Shown: in pieces, positions 56,101-64,000 of the stretch
Layout: every line of letters starts with the position of its first letter
How positions within the stretch are numbered: the stretch's first letter is position 1
Source of the DNA: Hirudinaria manillensis
Taxonomy: Eukaryota > Annelida > Clitellata > Hirudinida > Hirudinidae
Length of the DNA: 64,000 nt
Direction of reading: 5' to 3'
NCBI GenBank assembly: GCA_034509925.1
Contig: CM067526.1
Span: 8,514,244 to 8,578,243 of the forward strand
Notes under the pieces: model-generated
Told to the model about the DNA's origin: nothing
What the model saw: the letters and a program-made list of their open reading frames with translations, nothing else
The model's database searches: none
Program-made: the position numbers and the translations under genes

Positions 56101-58430
56101 TCCGCCACTCCACCGCTCCCTTCAAGATTTTTTCGGCTTCGTTGACGTCCCAGTTGCGGGCTTTCAAAAAGCGACGAAGACTGAATCGAAGCAAAAAACA
56201 AAAAAAACAAAAACACAAAAAACTAACAAACATCGTAATTTTTATTTCTAAATAAAACTGCATCTTAACTTATTTACTGCACATTTGCGACCACGAAAAA
56301 GCACGTGACAACATCACGAGTGATGGCAACCGTGTGAAGAGACGAAGTGACACGAGCAGATGTTATCCACGATGTCCTTTTGTTTCAACTCGCAGTCAGT
56401 CTTTCAACACATCAATATTCATTTTTGTGAAGAATTCTTACTTTTTAAAATAACTTTACAAATTATTTATTTATTTATTCACGATTCTGTTATTCGTAAT
56501 TCAAGGGTCCAATCCGTGTCAATAGTGTGTTAAGTTGTGCTATTATTGAAGTAAAATGACGTGAAATATGGCGTAACATTTAATAGTAATAATAATAATA
56601 ATAATAATAATATAAAATAATAAGAATACAATAATAAGTGGTTATTATTGGCCTTTTATCGTTGCTTAATAAATACCAGGTTTTGCATGATTTGAAATCA
56701 TTTTATGGAAAATGCTCTGATAGATAGGATCACCGATTATTATTTTATCGATACGTCCAACATAGATAAATGCGAGTCGATGTATAGATTTTAAAAATAT
56801 CGCGATATTTTCTCGGTATTTTATATTTTGATCACGCATTTCCTTTATTAAAATCTTAACGTAAATATTAAAAAGCTTTAAAATTTATTGAACATTTTAT
56901 TATGCTTTCTATTATCCTTTCACAGGATATGTTGTGAGGCTATGAATGAGTGATAAATTGTCACCTCTAATCAGTGATCAACGGGGCATCCCAGCCCTGG
57001 CCAAAATTAACCCCCGGTCGATCGATACTACCCGGTAATGCACCTTTCTTTCTCCAACAAAATCTGATCATTCCGCCTCAACACGCACATCGAATCCTAT
57101 TTGTGTGAGCAACGTTTTAATCTGATAGATATGCATTAAATAAATAATTAAGAGACGAGGATATTCTATTAAGAAAGATAATCTTGAAACTCTACACTGA
57201 ATTTAGGTTTACTTTTAGTTGTTTGGCCAATACGGTTGAAACGTCGCCTTGACAATTCGGTTTAAAAATTGTTGAATCAACTATTTCTATTTGTTGAGAC
57301 TGGAAAACACAGCTGCACTTCCTCTCTGCAGCGAAGGGGTGGAGACAGCCGTGGCATTAACCCATTGAACCCTTTAATGTAAACTGGAATGTACGCTTAT
57401 TTTATGAATACAATACAAACGATGCTGGCCAACGTCTGCTGTATTGCTGTCGACTGGAGTTCAGTCGTGCGTGCAGTTTGCTGGTTAAACGATTTAAATA
57501 AACACATCCACACAAACTCTTCTTAGAACTAAAGATTTTAATGTCTAAAAATGTCTTTCGTCAACATGTTTAGATTTCGGAAATTTTTATGCCGCTGATG
57601 TTGACGGGGAAAACTGTGCGCCTTGATATTTGTGATTGTAAGATGCTGCAGGATGCTAAAAAAAAGATACTGGGGTGGACAGTCAGGGGCGCAACTTTTT
57701 TGGCGTTTTGCCCTTGGCGCCATATGGTATATCCTTCCTATGCCACCGTTTCTCTGGTGCGAGGGCTAATTTCTCATCATCGCTCAGATTCGAGCGTTAC
57801 AATCCAGCAGTGAACCCAGTAGGAGCAAGTACCTGAGGTTTTCCTCAGAGCAGTCAAAGTGGTAATTAGTTCGCAGCTTCAAATTGATTCCTACTTCTGA
57901 CTAATTCTATTCCATCAAAAGAATTCGTCCAAGTGTCAGACGAGTGCCGAAACGTGTATGGATATGTATTTAAGATGTAATATTTAAATTGTTGTATTTA
58001 AGTTATCAAGTACTTGCGTTGAGTAGCACTATATATTTAAACATCACCAACGTTATGGTAAAATACTGCTCAGGATTTCTCCATCACCGAAAGGAATGAG
58101 GCGAAAGTCGTTACAAATTTTAATTAATAATAATAATAATAATTATTATAATAATAATAATATTATTATTATTATAAATATGACGTTCATTAAACATTAT
58201 TAAAATAACTTATGAAAGATTTTAATTAATTGATAATTAATTAATAAATAAATATGAAAGTGTAAAAGATATTTATAAAGATATATAACATTTCGTAAAA
58301 GATATAAAAAGTCTTACGTATCGGGTCTTACGAAGAAATCTTCTTCACCAGGTATTGGAATAACACCTGCCATTCTTTCCATGAGTTGATAAAACAACTG
58401 TCCCTCATTTGTGTGTCCGTTGGTGGTCAT
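53182..58430 (-). CDS. CRAL-TRIO (Sec14-type) lipid-transfer protein, 357 aa
   Basis: Sec14/CRAL-TRIO proteins bind a hydrophobic ligand (phosphoinositide, phosphatidylcholine, tocopherol or retinal) and move it between membranes; the ligand here is unknown. Four exons keep frame exactly: 58430-58318, 56180-56036, 54177-54003, 53822-53182 (1074 nt, stop included). The N-terminal helical CRAL-TRIO-N part is at residues about 38-70 (LRRFLKARNWDVNEAEKIL, then EWRRKND). The lipid-binding fold runs about 87-250: QVGFDLLGRPVMYSCF, STWVFILDCRGMSLP, LTQVFANFYPERLGLVICL and the region after NPIFHGVWNGIKVFL. A C-terminal extension ends in an acidic tail (DEDSESED). The small exons lie far apart. The 1.9-kb second intron (54178-56035) holds transposon debris and the first (56181-58317) simple repeats. 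No transmembrane segment or signal peptide is evident, so the protein is probably cytosolic. Confidence 0.9.
54310..54517. mobile_element. hAT-like MITE remnant in a CRAL-TRIO intron
   Basis: The left end carries TGTCTGCGGGTCGCAC. The right end carries CGTGGGCCGCAGGTTGAGGA, whose reverse complement (TCCTCAACCTGCGGCCCACG) is the familiar terminal signature of hAT elements. The interior has GTGGCCAGTGGGCCACAC. Target duplications are not clear, and there is no intact coding sequence. Confidence 0.45.
56589..56613. repeat. (AAT)n microsatellite
   Basis: A run of AAT/ATA triplets inside the first intron of the CRAL-TRIO gene. Confidence 0.8.
58120..58178. repeat. (AAT)n/(ATT)n imperfect palindrome
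   Basis: AAT repeats pass directly into ATT repeats (TAATAATAATAATTATTATA, then AATATTATTATTATTAT), so the tract can fold back on itself. It lies in the CRAL-TRIO first intron, about 140 bp from the first coding exon. Confidence 0.75.
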
Positions 58431-58447
58431 TCTTTTAGTAACAAAGT

Positions 58448-58521
58448 AAAATTATTATTTACAATTGTTTATATTTAAAATTATTATTTACAATTGTTTA
58501 TATTTAAAATTATTATTTACA
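58448..58521. repeat. Short tandem repeat, about 29-bp unit, 2.5-3 copies
   Basis: The unit AAAATTATTATTTACAATTG plus TTTATATTT is repeated about three times just upstream of the CRAL-TRIO start codon at 58430, so it lies in that gene's 5' flank. Confidence 0.8.
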
Positions 58522-60111
58522 AATAAAAGACAACCACTCTCTCACAGATCGCTCACTCTCTCACTTACTCATTCTTTTATCACTTTTATTATATAAGCAT
58601 CGGCTTGGCCAATCAGCATATCAGGAAAGCGATTCTTGAGTCAGCATTTGATGATGATGATGATGATGATTATGATGGTGCAATTGATATAAATAATATT
58701 TAATAATATGAACAACAATTCTATTGCTCTTTTAGGCAATAAAGGTGACATAAGGTTTTACCTGCAACAAATACAGGTAAGTCAGTCAGTTGGCTGCCAA
58801 CCCGTCACAATGAGGCATATGAAGATGATGATGATGATGACGATGACGACAACTAAGGAGGTGTTGTTGTTGTTGTTGTTGTTGTCGTTAGTTAATTGTT
58901 AGAGTTCAACTGACAACAACGTTAAAGGTCATTACTTAACATTATTTTATGAAAAATCTCGAAAAACAAATTAATTTTGTATTTTAAAAATTCACGAGTA
59001 CATGATACACGCCTCTTCCAAGCAGTCTCATGTACACCACTTGTGTATCAACGATGCAAGCTGCATTTTTGTTTTTTCGTGAAGGCGAGCAGAGGCAATG
59101 ATGACAATTATTGACATTTTCTCGTCACATTGCATGTACATCGTACACGATGAGGTTTTATACGTCACAAATGTCATCATTATCATAACCAACATTCTCT
59201 GCTTTTCCCGTGTCTTTGCAGTTTCATTTACTTTTATAAAGCACGAGTTTTATTTTGCTTAATTTAACTTTCAGAAAATGAAAGAAATATAAATTGAAAA
59301 AAAAAGCCTCCAAATTTTAATAAATATTTTCAGTCGAATGCAAACACATCTTGGATGTCTAAAAATATCATCACGTGACCTGCAATCAGGTGTGCTGTTT
59401 AAAATGACGCAGGTTTTGATGAATACTCACCTACATTGTGGGCTGTGACTTCTTAAAATGAAGTTTTAATCACGCACTATTATAATCAATTAGTTAGAGT
59501 TTCATTTAATATTTTGATTATTATTATTATCCATTAATAAGTTTGCAATTATAAGTACGAGTTAATTCTACCACTGATGCAGGGATGCAGTTTGACCGAA
59601 TCTTGAATTACCGAATGCATAAGCGGTGCATTAATGCGTACGTGTTGTGAATGACGTATTTGTCTGCAAAAGGTGAACGCCTTGTTGAATGCGAAACAAG
59701 ATGTCGTAAAATGTCTTTTATTTATTTATTTATTTTATTCAACAAAATTTAAATGTTTTCAGAGTTGCCAAGTGAGCAAACTGCGCAGACGACGTACGGT
59801 CTCTTGTTTCCAAGAACATGCAAACGTGCTTCAACTTGCGACAATCCACGACATCGGTCTGATATCAAAATACCACCAGCACATCCATACCCATGGCAAT
59901 CATTATCACAACTCACCTGCGATGGTCGCTAATTAATTTAATTAATTAATTAATCCTAAATGTAGGTGTAGAACTAAATGTAAATGTCCCCAGTGTTTTG
60001 CCAGCAGAACATTCAATGGCTTGAATCGTGCGTTTAAGGCCATACATACACAGGCTGCTTCGATGCGGCTGATGACGACGACGACGACGATGAATGGATA
60101 GACAGAATAAC
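58522..60111. other. Upstream region of the CRAL-TRIO gene; simple repeats, no gene recognised
   Basis: The stretch contains a (GAT)n run at about 58649-58674, a GAT/GAC run at about 58823-58850 and a (GTT)n run at about 58861-58886. The open frames here (58708-58902 and 59673-59936) run through or beside such repeats and have no family resemblance. Near 60078-60092 a short (GAC)n run precedes the GAAT array. Confidence 0.5.
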
Positions 60112-62437
60112 GAATGAATGAATGAATGAATGAATGAATGAATGAATGAATGAATGAATGAATGAATGAATGAATGAATGAATGAATGAATGAATGAATG
60201 AATGAATGAATGAATGAATGAATGAATGAATGAATGAATGAATGAATGAATGAATGAATGAATGAATGAATGAATGAATGAATGAATGAATGAATGAATG
60301 AATGAATGAATGAATGAATGAATGAATGAATGAATGAATGAATGAATGAATGAATGAATGAATGAATGAATGAATGAATGAATGAATGAATGAATGAATG
60401 AATGAATGAATGAATGAATGAATGAATGAATGAATGAATGAATGAATGAATGAATGAATGAATGAATGAATGAATGAATGAATGAATGAATGAATGAATG
60501 AATGAATGAATGAATGAATGAATGAATGAATGAATGAATGAATGAATGAATGAATGAATGAATGAATGAATGAATGAATGAATGAATGAATGAATGAATG
60601 AATGAATGAATGATGAATGAATGAATGAATGAATGAATGAATGAATGAATGAATGAATGAATGAATGAATGAATGAATGAATGAATGAATGAATGAATGA
60701 ATGAATGAATGAATGAATGAATGAATGAATGAATGAATGAATGAATGATGAATGAATGAATGAATGAATGAATGAATGAATGAATGAATGAATGAATGAA
60801 TGAATGAATGAATGAATGAATGAATGAATGAATGAATGAATGAATGAATGAATGAATGAATGAATGAATGAATGAATGAATGAATGAATGAATGAATGAA
60901 TGAATGAATGAATGAATGAATGAATGAATGAATGAATGAATGAATGAATGAATGAATGAATGAATGAATGAATGAATGAATGAATGAATGAATGAATGAA
61001 TGAATGAATGAATGAATGAATGAATGAATGAATGAATGAATGAATGAATGAATGAATGAATGAATGAATGAATGAATGAATGAATGAATGAATGAATGAA
61101 TGAATGAATGAATGAATGAATGAATGAATGAATGAATGAATGAATGAATGAATGAATGAATGAATGAATGAATGAATGAATGAATGAATGAATGAATGAA
61201 TGAATGAATGAATGAATGAATGAATGAATGAATGAATGAATGAATGAATGAATGAATGAATGAATGAATGAATGAATGAATGAATGAATGAATGAATGAA
61301 TGAATGAATGAATGAATGAATGAATGAATGAATGAATGAATGAATGAATGAATGAATGAATGAATGAATGAATGAATGAATGAATGATGAGAATGAATGA
61401 ATGAATGAATGAATGAATGAATGAATGAATGAATGAATGAATGAATGAATGAATGAATGAATGAATGAATGAATGAATGAATGAATGAATGAATGAATGA
61501 ATGAATGAATGAATGAATGAATGAATGAATGAATGAATGAATGAATGAATGAATGAATGAATGAATGAATGAATGAATGAAATGAATGAATGAATGAATG
61601 AATGAATGAATGAATGAATGAATGAATGAATGAATGATGAATGAATGAATGAATGAATGAATGAATGAATGAATGAATGAATGAATGAATGAATGAATGA
61701 ATGAATGAATGAATGAATGAATGAATGAATGAATGAATGAATGAATGAATGAATGAATGAATGAATGAATGAATGAATGAATGAATGAATGAATGAATGA
61801 ATGAATGAATGAATGAATGAATGAATGAATGAATGAATGAATGAATGAATGAATGAATGAATGAATGAATGAATGAATGAATGAATGAATGAATGAATGA
61901 ATGAATGAATGAATGAATGAATGAATGAATGAATGAATGAATGAATGAATGAATGAATGAATGAATGAATGAATGAATGAATGAATGAATGAATGAATGA
62001 ATGAATGAATGAATGAATGAATGAATGAATGAATGAATGAATGAATGAATGAATGAATGAATGAATGAATGAATGAATGAATGAATGAATGAATGAATGA
62101 ATGAATGAATGAATGAATGAATGAATGAATGAATGAATGAATGAATGAATGAATGAATGAATGAATGAATGAATGAATGAATGAATGAATGAATGAATGA
62201 ATGAATGAATGAACGAATGAATGAATGAATGAATGAATGAATGAATGAATGAATGAATGAATGAATGAATGAATGAATGAATGAATGAATGAATGAATGA
62301 ATGAATGAATGAATGAATGAACGAATGAATGAATGAATGAATGAATGAATGAATGAATGAATGAATGAATGAATGAATGAATGAATGAATGAATGAATGA
62401 ATGAATGAATGAATGAATGAATGAATGAATGAATGAA
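60112..62437. repeat. Giant (GAAT)n tetranucleotide array, about 2.3 kb, about 580 copies
   Basis: The + strand reads GAATGAATGAAT almost without interruption for about 2.33 kb. The few departures are single-base losses or gains near 60612, 60748, 61388, 61581 and 61637 and T-to-C changes at 62214 and 62322. The reverse strand (ATTC)n contains no stop codon in any frame, so it yields an 849-codon open frame of repeated Phe-Ile-His-Ser. This is a consequence of the repeat and not a gene. A small relative, (AATGAATGAATAAATG), occurs at 24465-24512 in an SLC12 intron. Confidence 0.97.
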
Positions 62438-64000
62438 CTGACGGTCGAGGGATGAATGAATGGCTCGATGATGAAATTTTGTTGTTGCCAACTTTATTGT
62501 TTACTCACTCAATCTTTTATTTAAGATGAATTTAGCATTTATAATCTGATACTTGCAAGTATCTAACATCTTGATAATGATTCTCGATACCCTACGTTTC
62601 ACATATTTTCTTGCCAATGATACTAGCTAATAGTTTGAATATTAGCAGAAGCAATTGATTAATTCAAACTTGTAACATTAAGTAACATAATAATTTTTTA
62701 AAATATATTTTATTAAAATAATTATCCGTTCTTGTATGAATTCTCAAAAGTTATTTTTATTTTAAGAGCCAGAAATAGATTTATTTACACGTTTTATCTG
62801 CTTTCTTTCTTGATGCGCCAAAGATGCAAATGAATTCTTATTGCTCCTGGCAAAAGCTTTCTTGCGATCAGAAATTGTTCAACCGTGACAGAATGCTTTG
62901 ATCTAATGCCTGACACCCTCCGGTCGAGTTTCGCATGGAAACAACTCATCGTCTTTGCATTATAGTATAACGATTATAACGACAGTACCAACCCTGTTGC
63001 TGTTTTGAATGTATAAAGACATGATAGAAAATGTCATTTTTAGAGCATCTGATATCATTGACATTTTAAAAATATATTTGAAATTATATTTATTATAACC
63101 TCATTGTCGTGAATTAGAAATATTGAGAGGTGTGAACATCCCCTTTTCCCTCAAATCTTGAATGTTTGTTATGCAAAGGATTGAAATATAGAAATATTAC
63201 GCGTAGAAGTGTTTGATCAGAACCAAAGTCTTAAAGTCATCTACTAGAATCAATGAACAATCTTTTGCAAGCACATCTTGCTTTTATTATTTTTAATTGT
63301 TTCCTTATGACCACGAATAGACAGAGCGTGATTTTAGCTTTAGAACTTGTTTTTCTTGTATTATCAGTGTATTTCACAACATATTTGAGTACCAGTACAC
63401 CAATCCATCGTTCAAACTAAATATGCGATGCAATTTTTAGTCAAAGAACAGGCAAATCGAGGTATTGATTCACAAAATGAAATAGTTTAAAACCGAAGAA
63501 TGCGTTCTAATATCCTGGTTTCAGCTATAGAATGACAGGCAACTACATCCCAAGGTCCGGGACTTAGTGTCTGCACTAGTTCTATTGCTAGAGGAGAGCT
63601 AAGAGAACCAATATGCCCCTTGAGTGATTAATTTGAGGATGGATGAATGGATGGATCATTAATTTATGAAAAGCAAAAACGTCATCGTGAACCCACACCT
63701 GGATTTGCCTCCCCAACTTCTCGGCCGATTTCAAAATCTGCTTGCAATGCTGGAGAGATTCCCAAGAGAATTCAATCTGGACGCAAAGTTTCGAACAGAA
63801 ACTGACAGTCAACCAATCTACTAGAGCACACGTTATCCATAGAATCTCCAATAATATTTCTAACGACAGGCAATCGAATGATTGCAACTTCTATTAGAAT
63901 GGGAGGGAACTAATCAGACTATAAAATATCAGACTCAATAACCGGAACCAAGCCACAAAACTTTCGACCTTTGATGGAAGATCTCAATTGATTTCCGAAG
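62438..64000. other. AT-rich right edge, no supported gene
   Basis: One minus-strand frame at 63588-63887 has a protein-like core (EFSWESLQHCKQILKSAEKL, then GRQIQVWVHDD). It could be part of an exon ending at a donor near 63680, but there is no second exon or family to support it. The rest is AT-rich DNA with nothing recognised. Confidence 0.35.

Noticed and set aside
59942-62491. 849-codon minus-strand ORF of repeated Phe-Ile-His-Ser
   Set aside because: It is a by-product of an ATTC tetranucleotide array, which has no stop codon in any frame on that strand. Both ends simply run into flanking DNA, and there is no non-repeat domain.

Overview
This is animal nuclear DNA. The genes are split into many exons, mostly by short introns (the smallest seen are 61-62 bp), the background is AT-rich, and the products are animal-specific: a secretin-family (class B1) GPCR of PTH-receptor type, a fibrinogen-domain secreted protein, BBS9, a cation-chloride cotransporter, a membrane dipeptidase, a MADF-BESS protein and an ANKRD11/12 co-regulator. 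There is no sign of prokaryotic, organellar or viral origin. Compact genes plus a PTH-type receptor and a ficolin-like protein suggest an invertebrate deuterostome, possibly a tunicate. That is inference; nothing here fixes the species.

Layout. 1-7,250: AT-rich DNA with a frame-broken gene relic on the minus strand (2,353-3,094), an orphan coding-like terminal exon (3,971-4,186) and a diverged triplicated repeat (5,428-6,012). 7,254-11,186: two plus-strand genes close together, a PTH-receptor-like GPCR and a secreted protein with a fibronectin-type-II-like module and a fibrinogen domain. 11,955-18,057: BBS9 (minus), with a 33-bp minisatellite in an intron. 18,821-28,190: a complete 1000-residue NKCC-type SLC12 transporter (plus), divergent from BBS9. 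28,460-30,436: membrane dipeptidase (minus), convergent with the transporter. 30,437-41,982: mostly non-coding, holding a two-exon MADF-BESS gene (35,757-36,562) and a small hAT-like MITE with a near-perfect 8-bp target duplication. 41,983-51,615: the conserved part of the ANKRD11/12 orthologue (plus), followed by a 1.1-kb 3' UTR with a polyadenylation signal at 52,754. 53,182-58,430: a complete four-exon CRAL-TRIO/Sec14-type lipid-binding protein (minus). 60,112-62,437: a 2.3-kb almost pure GAAT tetranucleotide array. The last 1.5 kb holds only one weak exon candidate.

The genes are functionally unrelated housekeeping and signalling genes, as expected of a random metazoan locus; they do not form a pathway, cluster or defence island. 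I found no convincing new multi-gene system. The observations most worth following up are: the NKCC N-terminus keeps the RFxV kinase-docking motif but lacks the usual phospho-threonine cluster; the FN2-like plus fibrinogen architecture; the frame-broken gene at 2.4-3.1 kb; the hAT-like MITEs; the degraded GC-richer coding relic inside an ANKRD intron; and the very long, unusually pure tetranucleotide array. Splice junctions were placed by eye from GT/AG (one GC/AG) consensus, reading-frame continuity and remembered family homology. No alignment was run.
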